Part shown: positions 1-10,230 of the stretch, piece after piece
How the letters are laid out: the number at the start of each line of letters is the position of its first letter
How positions within the stretch are numbered: the first letter of the stretch is position 1
Assembly: GCF_010111755.1 (NCBI RefSeq)
Contig: NC_088963.1
Coordinates: 1,178,001 to 1,242,000 of the forward strand
Source: Nakaseomyces glabratus
Lineage: Eukaryota > Ascomycota > Saccharomycetes > Saccharomycetales > Saccharomycetaceae
Reading direction: 5' to 3'
Length of the DNA stretch: 64,000 nt
Translations under genes and position numbers: made by a program
The notes under the pieces: generated by a model
What the model saw: the letters and a program-made list of their open reading frames with translations, nothing else
Told to the model about the DNA's origin: nothing
Databases searched by the model: none

Positions 1-653
1 TTATCTTTTTTACAAAATGACGTCATTTTCATTTGCTTGCCGTGCCCCATCAAGTCTTTGCTACTTCCTGTTCGGACCATTTACTAACTTCATACTCACT
101 TACAGGTGGAGAGAGACAAGTGATAAGGATGATCAAAAATCAAGTTCACACGGTTCAGAACTGATTAAGATGTTCAGAGACGAGGGAAAAAAAATTTTTT
201 TTCAGAGGTCTTCATTCTGATCACTCTCATGGGAAAATGTTAGCTGGATTCTGTACTGCACAAAGGTACAAAGTACGATAAATTATATTCCCCTTACCCT
301 CCCCCTCCCCTTGTTATCTCAGATTTAAGTTTTTTTTCTCTAGGGCCTAAAAAGTTGATTTCATGGGGGATTGCCCATATGACAGGAAAAATTTAAATTT
401 TAAGAGAACGTTGTTGTGCATTTTCTTAATAGCCTTGTGATTTTATATTGAAGGGACTGGACATAGCGATTAAAAATTACCAATACCTTCTATTGATTAA
501 GCCTCTCTATCCATATTTATTTCACCTCAGTAGCAACAAAAGGATACAAATATAAACTTCTTGGATATACTACACTATACACCCAAAGATAATAGCGACA
601 ACAGTGAATAAAAAAAGGAACTATTAATTAAATAGGAACACCAGAAAGAAATA
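1..653. other. HOG1 upstream region, no gene seen
   Basis: No convincing gene lies here. The only open frame (17-220, 67 codons) resembles no protein I know and has no coding bias. The stretch is AT-rich, with A/T runs near 188-204 and 385-405. A pyrimidine-rich patch at 285-312 carries three CCCCT pentamers, listed separately. The left window edge cuts whatever lies further upstream, so part of this may be a neighbour's flank. Confidence 0.6.
290..311. promoter_or_regulatory. Cluster of three STRE-like CCCCT motifs upstream of HOG1
   Basis: CCCCT occurs at 290-294, 302-306 and 307-311, about 345-365 bp before the HOG1 ATG. CCCCT/AGGGG is the core of the stress response element bound by Msn2/Msn4 in budding yeasts. 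Three copies in 22 bp are seen directly. Their use by HOG1 is inferred, and a gene left of the window could also use them. Confidence 0.4.
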
Positions 654-1997
654 ATGGCTACTAATGAAGAGTTCATAAGAACCCAGATATTCGGCACAGT
701 CTTCGAGATAACTAACCGTTACTCAGACTTGAACCCCGTTGGTATGGGTGCCTTCGGGCTGGTGTGCTCGGCTACAGACACTTTGACTAACCAACAAGTG
801 GCAATCAAGAAGATCATGAAGCCTTTCGCCACAGCGGTGCTGGCCAAGAGAACCTACAGAGAATTGAAACTTCTGAAACATCTGAGACATGAAAACTTGA
901 TCTGTCTCCAGGATATCTTCCTGTCGCCACTCGAGGATATATACTTCGTCACCGAGCTGCAGGGAACTGATCTCCACCGCTTACTACAAACCAGACCTCT
1001 AGAGAAGCAATTCGTACAGTACTTCCATTATCAGATATTGAGAGGTCTGAAATACGTTCACTCAGCAGGAGTAGTCCACAGAGATTTGAAACCAAGCAAT
1101 ATCCTAATCAATGAAAACTGTGACCTGAAGATCTGTGATTTCGGACTTGCAAGAATCCAGGACCCACAGATGACAGGCTACGTCTCCACAAGATACTACA
1201 GAGCCCCCGAAATCATGTTAACTTGGCAGAAATACGACGTCGAGGTCGACATATGGTCCGCAGGGTGCATCTTTGCCGAGATGATAGAAGGTAAACCTTT
1301 GTTTCCAGGTAAAGACCACGTCCACCAATTCTCCATCATTACTGATCTGTTGGGTTCTCCTCCAAGTGATGTCATTGACACCATCTGTTCTGAAAACACA
1401 TTGAAGTTCGTCACTTCTTTACCACATAGAGACCCTATTCCATTCTCTGAAAGATTCAAGACTGTCGAGCCGGACGCAGTTGACCTACTGGAAAAAATGC
1501 TGGTATTTGATCCAAAGAAGAGAATTACCGCAGCAGATGCATTGGCTCATCCATATCTAGCACCATATCACGATCCTACCGACGAACCGGTAGCAGAGGC
1601 AAAGTTTGACTGGCATTTCAATGATGCAGATCTACCAGTAGACACATGGAGAGTTATGATGTACTCAGAAATACTGGACTTCCATAAAATCGGAGGCACA
1701 GATGGTCAAATCGATACATCCGCAACTTTCGATGACCAAGTTGCAGCTGCTACGGTAGCTGCTGCTCAAGCCCAAGCACATGCATTGGCACAAGCCCAGA
1801 TGTCTCAGAATATGATTGACCCAAACCAACTTCTAAATGAAGATGGTACACCAGTGAGTGGAAGCATAGCAGAGAACAGCTCGAATTCTGCAACAACTAA
1901 CCTAAACGGTGCTGCTGCAGGTATGAACAGTGCAAGTGATACTATCAATGAGTATGCTAATCAAGCAGTGCATTTTGCAAATGAATTCCAACAATAA
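654..1997 (+). CDS. HOG1: HOG1 stress-activated MAP kinase (p38 class)
   Basis: This is the terminal MAP kinase of the high-osmolarity glycerol pathway. It is activated by the Pbs2 MAPKK in the cytoplasm and moves to the nucleus to control the osmostress response. The 447-residue protein has the glycine-rich loop (GMGAFG, about residues 30-35), the VAIKK lysine, the HRDLKPSN catalytic loop, DFG, and the TGY activation motif of Hog1/p38 kinases (about T174/Y176). A common docking region follows the kinase domain. The C-terminal tail is rich in Ala and Gln (about residues 363-385) and ends in NEFQQ, as in S. cerevisiae Hog1 (435 aa). The sequence is nearly collinear with the S. cerevisiae protein from the first ATG, which supports this start. 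It is convergent with AVL9, the same neighbour as YLR113W/YLR114C. Confidence 0.98.
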   Translation: MATNEEFIRTQIFGTVFEITNRYSDLNPVGMGAFGLVCSATDTLTNQQVAIKKIMKPFATAVLAKRTYRELKLLKHLRHENLICLQDIFLSPLEDIYFVTELQGTDLHRLLQTRPLEKQFVQYFHYQILRGLKYVHSAGVVHRDLKPSNILINENCDLKICDFGLARIQDPQMTGYVSTRYYRAPEIMLTWQKYDVEVDIWSAGCIFAEMIEGKPLFPGKDHVHQFSIITDLLGSPPSDVIDTICSENTLKFVTSLPHRDPIPFSERFKTVEPDAVDLLEKMLVFDPKKRITAADALAHPYLAPYHDPTDEPVAEAKFDWHFNDADLPVDTWRVMMYSEILDFHKIGGTDGQIDTSATFDDQVAAATVAAAQAQAHALAQAQMSQNMIDPNQLLNEDGTPVSGSIAENSSNSATTNLNGAAAGMNSASDTINEYANQAVHFANEFQQ

Positions 1998-2564
1998 CTT
2001 ACATATAAAATTTAATTATTCGTCTTCCTAATTTTTTTTCTCATTAATACCACATTTTTGTTACCGGTTGTATGCATATATTACTTGTTGCGCTTTGATT
2101 ACTTCTTTGTTTTTCTTTTCTTCATTGAGATATGAACTGGTCTTTGTTTTACTCAATTAAGACATTTTTTGCATACAAACAAGAGCATTATTAGTATCAT
2201 ATCAACAATGTCTATTTTTACAGATTTTATATCTACATACCCTTAGCGAATATTTCATTTTCATAAAAGCCAATTCTATACAGCCACAATATCATTACAA
2301 TAAATAAAAACTACTGTGTGTAGTTTAGCTGAAGTAAATGAGCTCATATATGACTACCTGCAACTAAATCGGAAATAGTCCTCCAAAACGTTATTAGTCG
2401 ACGAACAAAAAAGAAATAAAAAATGGTATAAAACTGGAAGATACTTATTAGTAATAATTGCAACTCATTAATGCAATTTTCTCATAAATGCAGATTTCTA
2501 TTAGAATATATGCGTGTTTAGTTAAAATTATGTCTAGATACTACAGAACATTAATTTAAGTTTC
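1998..2564. other. Convergent HOG1/AVL9 intergenic region
   Basis: AT-rich 3'-3' spacer of 567 bp. It holds TATA-rich and T-rich stretches of the kind that serve as yeast polyadenylation signals for both flanking genes. I see no ORF or RNA gene in it. Confidence 0.6.
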
Positions 2565-4469
2565 TCATTGCGCATCTTTCCCGGTGAAATAACGCTTTTC
2601 CTCTTTTGTTGCTCCTTCGTTCTCTTTATCAGTATCTTCATGGTCTGCAACTTCTTCTACATTATCAGGGTTTGACAAAAGAGTTGTGGGCTTCAGACCA
2701 AGACTGAAAAGGGCTGTGCCAATAGCTTTATCGGTTGAACCACTATTTTTCAGGTCTTGTGTAGGCTTGACAATATCATTGCCTTTATCTTTATTTTTCT
2801 TACTTATATTCTGGAAATACTCTTTCCACGTAGACCATATCTTTTGAGGCTCTTTTCCATTTGATCCAGACCTAGAAGAATTATCCTTAGTATCTGCTAA
2901 ACTGTTTGAGGATTTATTACTACTTGAATCGGCAAGCTTGGCTTGACTTGAATTATTGCTAATATTATTTGACGGAGTAGTGTTCTTTTTCAAATTCTGG
3001 AAAGTTGCTGCTATCTTCTTTTGAAATTCCGCAAATGGATCCTTTTCATTGCATATATGCTTTGGTGTAAACAGGTCAAAGAGTCTATCATCTGTTACTT
3101 TATTAAACAGATTGAAGTTCTGGGTTTCTTTCCATTTTTTAACCCAGTTAATATTGAAGGAATTTATTGGAGCATTGTTCACAAACTCATCTGGTAGAGA
3201 CTTCATGGCGGTCTGATTTCCCTTATGATCTTCTATGTAATCATAAAGTTTGACGCTAGATAGTAGTCCTACTAAATAATCTTCAAATTGCCATCTAATG
3301 AAATCCTCACTGCCTTCAAACTGAGAGTTTTTTGGAGTTTCGTCATCATTTTCGTTCCATGTAGTTTTAACTACATTACATATTGTGTCCATCCACTTAA
3401 TATCTTGACCTGACAATTGCAGTGCGGATCCCAACTCTTTGTTCAAGAACTCCACAGTGGCATCATCTATGTTAACGAATATATCACAAATGTCCGTTTT
3501 CTGTTCTGCAAGTAACTTATTTGACGTACCTACCATAAAAAACTTGGTGGCTGGAGAACGAATCTCGCTAACTTGTTGCAGCGGAGTATAAGGAGAGAAT
3601 AGCCCACCTTTTTCAAATATATGTAAAGGAAAACCCAAAAATTTTAAGACAGACAATCTATCGCTTGATTTGAATGAGTCTGCCACGGTAACGTTTTCAT
3701 ATGAGTTAGAGAGCACAGGAGATGCGGAAGTTTGCAAACTGGAGAGTAAATTCGGTATCAGACTTATCAGTCCAAATTGTAGGTTACATAGTGCCTCGAC
3801 GTTGCTCCCATAGAAAACAATTTTCTTCTCTAAAAGCAACGCCTTCAGTAACACCAGAGCATTCCTATTGAAGTCATGTAGTATTTTGCGCAAACATAGC
3901 CCAACATAAAGTTGATTTTCTCTCTGGCTAAAGTTTGCAGGTGACGGCACATCAGAGGGCATATATGTGGCCTTAAGGCTGTCGTAAAGAGATGAGATAA
4001 TAGCTCTGTCCGAGAAATCTTTTTGCCTAAAGAAAGCGTTCGTTACAATGCTTAGTTTATCTTTAATCTGCCCAAATATCGGTTCAAAAGAAATCACTAC
4101 TACTGCTTTTTGTACAGTTGATCTTGTGACGTCCTCATCCTTCGCTATCAGCTCATCTGATTTTATCTGTCTGGAGCAAGAGATTGCAAAAACCGTGGTG
4201 TAGTTCTCAGAGTTTTCCCCTAGCTCGTTACTAGAGTTTGAAGGAGGCGAACACTTGTTTACGCTGTCGTAGAGCAAAGTAAAATAGGTAAATGTCTCCT
4301 TGAAAGAGTGGGACCCATCAGGTAGTGCCTGGAAGGGCAAATTCGGCCATAGGTGCTGAGAGTCTATTCCTGTGTCATCCAGCCCTTCCCAGTACTCCAC
4401 TTCAGGCCCACGTTTGTGGTGAAAATCCACCAGACACACACCAAGGATAGCACTGCTATCCGAATGCAT
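2565..4469 (-). CDS. AVL9: AVL9, DENN-type late secretory pathway protein
   Basis: Avl9 is a conserved DENN-superfamily protein involved in exocytic transport from the Golgi and in polarised growth. The N-terminus (ILGVCLVDFHHKRGPEVEYW, residues 8-27) is the hallmark opening of the Avl9 family. It is followed by FETFTYFTLLYD-type and LRKILHDFNRNALVLLKALL blocks typical of the DENN fold. The C-terminal third (about residue 480 onward) is Ser/Asn-rich and looks disordered. At 634 residues it is shorter than the 764-residue S. cerevisiae protein as I remember it, mostly in the low-complexity part. The start is the first ATG, just before the family opening. Adjacency to HOG1 matches YLR113W-YLR114C, which supports the call. 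Confidence 0.93.
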   Translation of the reverse strand: MHSDSSAILGVCLVDFHHKRGPEVEYWEGLDDTGIDSQHLWPNLPFQALPDGSHSFKETFTYFTLLYDSVNKCSPPSNSSNELGENSENYTTVFAISCSRQIKSDELIAKDEDVTRSTVQKAVVVISFEPIFGQIKDKLSIVTNAFFRQKDFSDRAIISSLYDSLKATYMPSDVPSPANFSQRENQLYVGLCLRKILHDFNRNALVLLKALLLEKKIVFYGSNVEALCNLQFGLISLIPNLLSSLQTSASPVLSNSYENVTVADSFKSSDRLSVLKFLGFPLHIFEKGGLFSPYTPLQQVSEIRSPATKFFMVGTSNKLLAEQKTDICDIFVNIDDATVEFLNKELGSALQLSGQDIKWMDTICNVVKTTWNENDDETPKNSQFEGSEDFIRWQFEDYLVGLLSSVKLYDYIEDHKGNQTAMKSLPDEFVNNAPINSFNINWVKKWKETQNFNLFNKVTDDRLFDLFTPKHICNEKDPFAEFQKKIAATFQNLKKNTTPSNNISNNSSQAKLADSSSNKSSNSLADTKDNSSRSGSNGKEPQKIWSTWKEYFQNISKKNKDKGNDIVKPTQDLKNSGSTDKAIGTALFSLGLKPTTLLSNPDNVEEVADHEDTDKENEGATKEEKRYFTGKDAQ

Positions 4470-5455
4470 TGTAATTTTTTGTATATTATGTCCTTTCCTA
4501 AGGTTAAAAGAAAGGTCAGAGTATCCAATTGATTAGACCCAGCAGTATAGATCGATTAGCAGACAGTAGCTTCACAGCGATATAGATGAATCCAACAAAA
4601 GTATATGGTTAGAGGGCATTCCTTGAGTACAGCTCCAGCTACTATTATTCTGCCAGACTTTCCAGCTGAAATGCGATGCGATGAGCTCACTGTGGATGTT
4701 ATAGTTGTCTACGTTTATAATCATGTGATTTGAGTATTTAATGATATATCACGTTATTTATCCCCTATTTTTCGTGTAAAATTATTGCTAGGGTTTTACA
4801 GAAGTGATTAGTAGTGGAATTTAGGGTTGTTTCATACAATAATCGTAAAGCCCTAAGCAATTGCCCACATACCCTAACCGCTACCAATTCCAGGCCAAAT
4901 TGGCGTACTTTACAGACATCGAAGTTGTATAAACCATAACCGTTGTTTAACTTAGTAAAATTATATATTTTATGGTTGTAGCCTTCTCACAGATGTAGAG
5001 AGCAATAGTGCGAGGCCATATATTTCATTCTTTCGTTATTCCTCTTGTCTGCAGGTTGAATTTCTGTTAATACCACCAATAATTAATATCGCAAGTGCTA
5101 AAGCATATTGGTACGTTAGCAAATGGTGTGTAGAATAGTATTCACCCTTAGTGCACTGTACTGACCTTGGCAGGGGGGAGGGGCTAACGCAAAGAATGTT
5201 GCAACTGTAGATCATTTCTAGGAACAATCTTAACGAAAATCATTCAGCACTAGGAGTGTTGGGCGAAATTGATTCCTTTCCCCTTCCTCTCTTCCCCATC
5301 GCCATAGTCATGGAACCTAACTATACATGATTCCCTCGAGGATTATATAACTTGCTTGCCACCATAAGACACTGACATAGTGCATACAGACCTTACCATT
5401 TGAAACCTGAGGAAGTACCAACTGCCCAACCACGCTCATAAGTATATAGGAAACT
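4470..5455. other. Divergent AVL9/GIP4 promoter region
   Basis: 986 bp between two genes that read away from each other, so it holds both promoters. It contains a perfect PAC motif at 4678-4687 (listed separately). CCCCT/AGGGG pentamers lie at 4762-4766, 5172-5176, 5179-5183 and 5280-5284. Small open frames at 5036-5578 on the minus strand look like chance and partly overlap GIP4. Confidence 0.6.
4678..4687 (+). promoter_or_regulatory. Perfect PAC motif between AVL9 and GIP4
   Basis: GCGATGAGCT matches the PAC element bound by Pbf1/Pbf2 (Dot6/Tod6) in ribosome-biogenesis promoters. It lies about 210 bp before the AVL9 ATG and 770 bp before GIP4. No RRPE partner is obvious nearby, so this is the weakest of the four PAC sites in the window. 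Confidence 0.4.
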
Positions 5456-8149
5456 ATGTTGGCTCGGTCTGCAGCATCGCTCTCTACCACAGCTGCCACC
5501 ACTCAGAGCAATATGTCTGTGACGTCGCAGTTCATGGATGCTAACGACTGCAAGTTCATAGTCTACAAAGCGTCCCAAATCAGGCTCACCGAGATGAAAC
5601 GGCTGCTCGGGGTGCTGGTGCCTAACTTGAAGAAACGGTCATCACAGAACAAGAACATTGTACCTTTAGTCACATACATGTTGCCTCTGTTGGCAGGTCC
5701 AGTGTTAAACGTTAATGCCGCCCTTAAGGAGAAGTACAATCAAATTGTGCAAGGCCAAGAGCCCACGAAGGACAACAAGGATTACGATGTGACGCCTAGA
5801 GACTGGCTCACTTACGTCATGGACTCCAATACACAGAACCAACCTCTGGAAGGCTGTGAGCTAGTCGAGTTTAAGAAAGAATTATATGACAAGGATAAGC
5901 AGTGGCTTACAGTGACTAGATTACTTAAACTGATAGATGAAGTAATTAGTACTTATAACAACAAGTTCAAAAGCGCGAACTTACTTAAGAAGACTTACTC
6001 AAAGAGTATTGAGGACTTGATCAAACCTTCAGAATTATCTTTATGTCTTGATCTAGCAGTTCTTATAACTGACTATGAACGCGATACATCCGAGGCTTCG
6101 TTCCGTAAACTACAGTGGCAGGTTATCGAAAAATTCTTGGCTACACTGCATTCAAAAGTTGAGCCAACCCTTAAAACATACTACAAATCTCTCCTGGCTT
6201 ACCAATCGGGCAAACTTATGCTATATAAGCTGCCCTTCCCTGAATGGACTATACATAGAATGTTTGCCTTCACCGTGAGAATGATTTCTTTAATGAAGTT
6301 ATTTGGTTGCGAACTAAGGGTTCTGTACTATCCAAACCGTAAATATTTAAATGATCTCAAGACAAAATTGGTGTGTGAAAATGTTTACAAGTATGATTTG
6401 CTAATCACTCAGATCGAAAAATTATGCGCGGATCCACTCTACCAGATAAAAGAATCAAAAGAAATGATGCAATTTTTCCAAAAATATCCATATTCACTCC
6501 CAAAATCCTTACCTCAAAAGACTCATGAATTCTTCATCAAGAAGGTTATATCGACATGCATAAATCACTGGAATAATAACACCAAATTGGTCGAAGACTG
6601 GGTGGAAATGTGGAAGTTTTGCGACAAAAACAATTCCGCTAAGGAAAAAATTGAATCATCAAACGAGGAGCAGTTAATCAAAATGTATGACGAAAGATAC
6701 ACTGTTGATAAGCTAGTTTACTTGGAACATGAAGAAGAAAGAGCCAAGCTTTCAAACAAGAAAAGTATTGGAATTGTTGTTAAATCTTCAAGTTCATCGT
6801 CACCAAATAAACTGTTAAGAAAACTATCTCCAATTAGTGGAATGGCAAAGCCCAAAGTACGATCGACAAAGAGCCCTGCATCGTCGTCATCTTCTAACAG
6901 CAATTCTAATTCTGCACTGTCATCTGGTATGGCAACGCCTAAGGAGAGAAGTAGAAGATCATCAGTTGATCGGGGTTTACCTAAAGGTGGAAGGCTTCCA
7001 GGACTAACGAAAACTAACACAAATGAGAGATTGGTAGCACCGTTGATTCATATAAGTGAGACTTCATCCGTCAGTAACTCGGGAAGTAGTTCCATTAATG
7101 CATCGCCGCTGGGTTCCAGAAGAGGTTCTATTAAAGACGAATCAGCTGCCAGGAAAATGGTGATTAATAGAACTGTCGAAAGAACCCGTAGCAAGATAGG
7201 TAATAGACCCCGTTCAGCTTCATTGCAATCGAATGAAAGCGCCGCTTTGAATTCTGTTGGTATTGTGGGCAGTCCGTTGAGTAACAACAGATTACCAAAG
7301 CCTGTAAGTAACCAGTCCCAACTGCGGTCAAATTCGCTGGAATCCAATTCTGCTCTAAACAGAAAAATGGTCCAAGATACATTCAAGCATTTAATGGCGA
7401 ATAATCCTAAGCCTTCGAATTTAAGCCACTCTCCAACTTCTTCACCCATGAGGCCAAGTTCTCCTATTCCAAGTAGATCAAATAGTAATAAAGTCTCAAG
7501 TACAAATAATGGGGCTATACTTTCCCCAGAACCAAAAGGTAAGAGCAAGGCAAATAACAGTAATGATAAAATTAAGACCAATGGAGTGACGAGTATTAAT
7601 ATCGATAACTCGGATAACGAAATAGTGCTAAAACCATTACCACATGAGTCTAAAGATACAACTACGGGTCCTGTTAGACCTGTAGATGAATCTGTCAACA
7701 ACTTATCTGAAGGCACACCAGCTGGATCTGAGTCCACACCAGAATCCATGAAAAGCGCCGTAGGTATTGAAGGCTTAGACAAAGAGAACTTAAATGTAGA
7801 ATCCGGAAATATGGAGTCTGGAGAGCCATCTAAGAAAGTTAGATTTGTTGGTGTGCCCCCCATGACAGAAGCAGAGAATCCAAAGCCAACAAGAAAGGGT
7901 TGGTATAAAAAACCTGCTGTACTCCATTACCCACCTGTGCCTCAGCAAGTAACTATGTTTAGAGATAGACTAAGACAAGAAGGTATGGTATTCAGAACGA
8001 GTTTAAGAGATACAGTTGCAGCAACAAGCAATGAAGTTGGCAAGAAAGGTGGTATGATGCTCAGCTTGGCGATAGATAACCCACCAGTCAAAGAAATCAG
8101 TAGCCACAGTAGATTTGCATCTAAGCTAAGAGAAAAATTGACGAGATAG
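5456..8149 (+). CDS. GIP4: GIP4, protein phosphatase 1 (Glc7) interacting protein
   Basis: Gip4 is a cytoplasmic regulator of the type 1 phosphatase Glc7, linked to chromosome segregation. The 897-residue protein has a folded helical N-terminal half (to about residue 410). After it comes a long Ser/Asn/Pro-rich, probably disordered region (about 430-780) with many RSxS-type sites. Near the C-terminus KVRF (residues 794-797) fits the [RK]-V-x-F PP1-docking motif. Assignment rests on this motif, on the N-terminal LVPxLKK and MLPLLAGPVLNV blocks, and on its position beside PRP45 and POP5, as in YAL031C-YAL032C-YAL033W. It is longer than the S. cerevisiae protein (about 760 aa). Two starts are possible: the ATG used here, or Met20 at 5513. 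The first 19 residues are Ala/Ser/Thr-rich and may be dispensable. Confidence 0.85.
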   Translation: MLARSAASLSTTAATTQSNMSVTSQFMDANDCKFIVYKASQIRLTEMKRLLGVLVPNLKKRSSQNKNIVPLVTYMLPLLAGPVLNVNAALKEKYNQIVQGQEPTKDNKDYDVTPRDWLTYVMDSNTQNQPLEGCELVEFKKELYDKDKQWLTVTRLLKLIDEVISTYNNKFKSANLLKKTYSKSIEDLIKPSELSLCLDLAVLITDYERDTSEASFRKLQWQVIEKFLATLHSKVEPTLKTYYKSLLAYQSGKLMLYKLPFPEWTIHRMFAFTVRMISLMKLFGCELRVLYYPNRKYLNDLKTKLVCENVYKYDLLITQIEKLCADPLYQIKESKEMMQFFQKYPYSLPKSLPQKTHEFFIKKVISTCINHWNNNTKLVEDWVEMWKFCDKNNSAKEKIESSNEEQLIKMYDERYTVDKLVYLEHEEERAKLSNKKSIGIVVKSSSSSSPNKLLRKLSPISGMAKPKVRSTKSPASSSSSNSNSNSALSSGMATPKERSRRSSVDRGLPKGGRLPGLTKTNTNERLVAPLIHISETSSVSNSGSSSINASPLGSRRGSIKDESAARKMVINRTVERTRSKIGNRPRSASLQSNESAALNSVGIVGSPLSNNRLPKPVSNQSQLRSNSLESNSALNRKMVQDTFKHLMANNPKPSNLSHSPTSSPMRPSSPIPSRSNSNKVSSTNNGAILSPEPKGKSKANNSNDKIKTNGVTSINIDNSDNEIVLKPLPHESKDTTTGPVRPVDESVNNLSEGTPAGSESTPESMKSAVGIEGLDKENLNVESGNMESGEPSKKVRFVGVPPMTEAENPKPTRKGWYKKPAVLHYPPVPQQVTMFRDRLRQEGMVFRTSLRDTVAATSNEVGKKGGMMLSLAIDNPPVKEISSHSRFASKLREKLTR

Positions 8150-8268
8150 AACAGTCTGTCCTACATAAATTATATAATGGAATTAGAAGTGACACATATT
8201 TCTCTCTGTAACACAATTGCATACATACATGATCATTTCCACAGCGAAGGCTGAAGAGCTAGAAAAAT

Positions 8269-8287
8269 GCGATGAGCTTGAAAATTT
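8269..8287 (+). promoter_or_regulatory. PAC motif joined to RRPE-like motif upstream of PRP45
   Basis: GCGATGAGCT (8269-8278) is followed at once by TGAAAATTT (8279-8287), an RRPE-like word. The pair sits about 110 bp before the PRP45 ATG in a 238-bp promoter. PAC plus RRPE is the known signature of the ribosome-biogenesis regulon. A splicing factor is not a classical member, so function here is inferred. Confidence 0.5.
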
Positions 8288-8387
8288 ACAATTCGATATA
8301 AGGATATTGGAAATAGAAGTACATGCAATAGAATACTATCGGGCAATTAAAAATAACTGAGCTGCCAAATTCATAGATATCGTTATT

Positions 8388-9632
8388 ATGAGCTTCAGTT
8401 CTCTGTTACCACCGCCGGAGCACAGTCCTCCAGATGATGTTAATTCCAGGGAAGTTGAAATAATTACAAAAGAGCATGATTTTATTGTAAATGCACTGAC
8501 TAAGAAGGAAGCAGTACATTCTAGCAATAACAATATCGGGTCATTTGTCGGCTCCCAAGTTGCTAATTTCAATGATGTTATACCTTTGAGACAAAAGGAT
8601 TTTTATGGGGTGCAGGCACCTTTACCTACTACGCAAGAAATTGAGCTTTGCAAGGTACGAACACAAGAAGTGGTCAATAGACTCTTACATAAATTCACTG
8701 ATAAGGGTAAAGCTGGTTATCAGAAGGATACTAGGAAGATAACTACAGGCTCTAGGATAATAACCATAGAGAGCAAGAGGCAGGATCCATTACAACCCTC
8801 AAGACAAAAAAATACAAGTAGTAAAATAGTTCTCCCTGAAGATGATGAGACTGATACTCCAATTTTACATGCCACAGATGATGCTAAGAGTAAAAGATTA
8901 ACCAAGGAGGAGAGAGCCAAATGGAATATCCCAGCAGCAGTGTCTAGTTGGAAGAATCCCATGGGTTATACTGTGGGCTTGAAGCATAGAGCGGCCCATG
9001 GTAAAAAAACAGGTAATGTAGGATCAATCAATAATAAAGTATCAGATATTGTTGCTGCTTTGGATGAAACTGATCAAGAAATTAGAGAAGGTATACAGCA
9101 AGAAAATGAACTAAAGCGGAAACAGCTCAAGGAAGAAGAGAGAATCAAGGAAGAAAAGCTAAGGGCCATTGCCGAAAGATCAAAGATACAAACACAAAGT
9201 TCTGCTGTAAAGAAACGAGGATCCCGTTTTGAAGGTGGTAGACATCAGAATAAGAAGATTAAGAAAGAAGAACCCCCAATTAAATCAGCTGCGGAAAGAC
9301 TTAAGGAACTTGCTTATGCTCAGGGTAGGGAAGTTAGTGAAAAAGTTATCTTAGGTGCTGCCAAAGCAACTACAACTGGAACTGGAGCAAATGTTCATTA
9401 CGATTCTCGTTTGTTCAGTAAGGGTGCAAATGCGGCAGCAAAACGCAGCGAAGAGCAAGTATATGACAATCCTCTGTTTGTTCAACAGGAAATTGACAGT
9501 ATATATAGAGTCAATGCAAAGAGCATTGACGAAGCCAATTCAGTGTCAGCCAGCAGGTATGGACCAATTCAATTTACGAAGGCACATTCACTAGATGATA
9601 AGAGTACGGCAAAGGATGAAGAGGAAACATAG
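8388..9632 (+). CDS. PRP45: PRP45, SNW/SKIP-family splicing factor
   Basis: Prp45 is the yeast SKIP/SNW1 homologue, a spliceosome component that associates with the NineTeen complex and Prp22 and acts around the second step of splicing. The 414-residue protein carries the SNW signature (KWNIPAAVSSWKNPMGYT, about residues 179-196) and the family's SSLLPPP-type opening. A highly charged Glu/Lys helix lies at about 225-265. A basic segment follows, and then the repeated RLKELAYAQGRE and YDNPLF motifs. It is slightly longer than the S. cerevisiae protein (379 aa). It runs in tandem with GIP4 and converges on POP5 with a 64-bp gap, the same arrangement as YAL031C-YAL033W. The start is the first ATG of the frame. 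Confidence 0.95.
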   Translation: MSFSSLLPPPEHSPPDDVNSREVEIITKEHDFIVNALTKKEAVHSSNNNIGSFVGSQVANFNDVIPLRQKDFYGVQAPLPTTQEIELCKVRTQEVVNRLLHKFTDKGKAGYQKDTRKITTGSRIITIESKRQDPLQPSRQKNTSSKIVLPEDDETDTPILHATDDAKSKRLTKEERAKWNIPAAVSSWKNPMGYTVGLKHRAAHGKKTGNVGSINNKVSDIVAALDETDQEIREGIQQENELKRKQLKEEERIKEEKLRAIAERSKIQTQSSAVKKRGSRFEGGRHQNKKIKKEEPPIKSAAERLKELAYAQGREVSEKVILGAAKATTTGTGANVHYDSRLFSKGANAAAKRSEEQVYDNPLFVQQEIDSIYRVNAKSIDEANSVSASRYGPIQFTKAHSLDDKSTAKDEEET

Positions 9633-9696
9633 GTTGACCGCTAAACTTAATTTCTATAAAGTTGTTCATGATACGTAATAATATATCAACTATATA

Positions 9697-10230
9697 CTAG
9701 TTGTCCTCGCTATCCATAGGGATATCTCTAATTTCATTTTCGAATGTACTTGACTCCATATTCATCTCACTGATTTTCATTTTATTTAATTCAAATCTTT
9801 TCAATGCATTAATAAAGTTGTGGTTTCTCCGTATAGCATATTGCTCGAGCTTTTTTATTGTGCCACTGACTTTGACTGGATTAAGGATTATACCTTCACA
9901 ATCTCCAATTTTATTTACTAGAGCAAGTGTGGTAAGCAAAATATTTAGATCCTCTCGGTGGCACCTCAGTATCCCTGTCGATGTGGCATTACTGAAATAC
10001 TTAAGATGTAAAAGTGAAGTCAATTGGCCTGACCCCAAATCCCCGAAATTATACTGTACAACCCGCCGTATCTCCTGAAGTATTGTCTTGCTATTAATCT
10101 CGTGGTAATTTCTAGTACTTTTATGGAAGCCCATCATGACGTCGTCCATTCTGTCCAGCTCTGCTTCTGCCATTGACTCGGGTGGATAAATTATCTCAAA
10201 TAGAACGTATCTGCTCTTCAAACGGACCAT
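9697..10230 (-). CDS. POP5: POP5, RNase P / RNase MRP protein subunit
   Basis: Pop5 is a shared protein subunit of nuclear RNase P (tRNA 5' processing) and RNase MRP (pre-rRNA cleavage). The 177-residue protein starts MVRLKSRYVLFEIIYPPE, the conserved opening of the Pop5/Rpp14 family. It keeps the central VQYNFGDLGSG and TGILRCHRED blocks of the small alpha/beta fold. The acidic C-terminus is also typical. Length is close to S. cerevisiae Pop5 (173 aa). The start is fixed by the family opening. It converges on PRP45 and is divergent from SPC25. Its upstream region carries a PAC/RRPE pair fitting co-expression with ribosome-biogenesis genes. Confidence 0.96.
   Translation of the reverse strand: MVRLKSRYVLFEIIYPPESMAEAELDRMDDVMMGFHKSTRNYHEINSKTILQEIRRVVQYNFGDLGSGQLTSLLHLKYFSNATSTGILRCHREDLNILLTTLALVNKIGDCEGIILNPVKVSGTIKKLEQYAIRRNHNFINALKRFELNKMKISEMNMESSTFENEIRDIPMDSEDN

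Noticed and set aside
17..220. 67-codon frame at the left edge
   Set aside because: Short, without similarity, and ends in a poly-A/T run. No support as a gene.
7048..7863. 271-codon minus-strand frame inside GIP4
   Set aside because: It lies opposite a Ser/Asn-rich, repetitive part of GIP4 and reads as low-complexity Leu/Ser.
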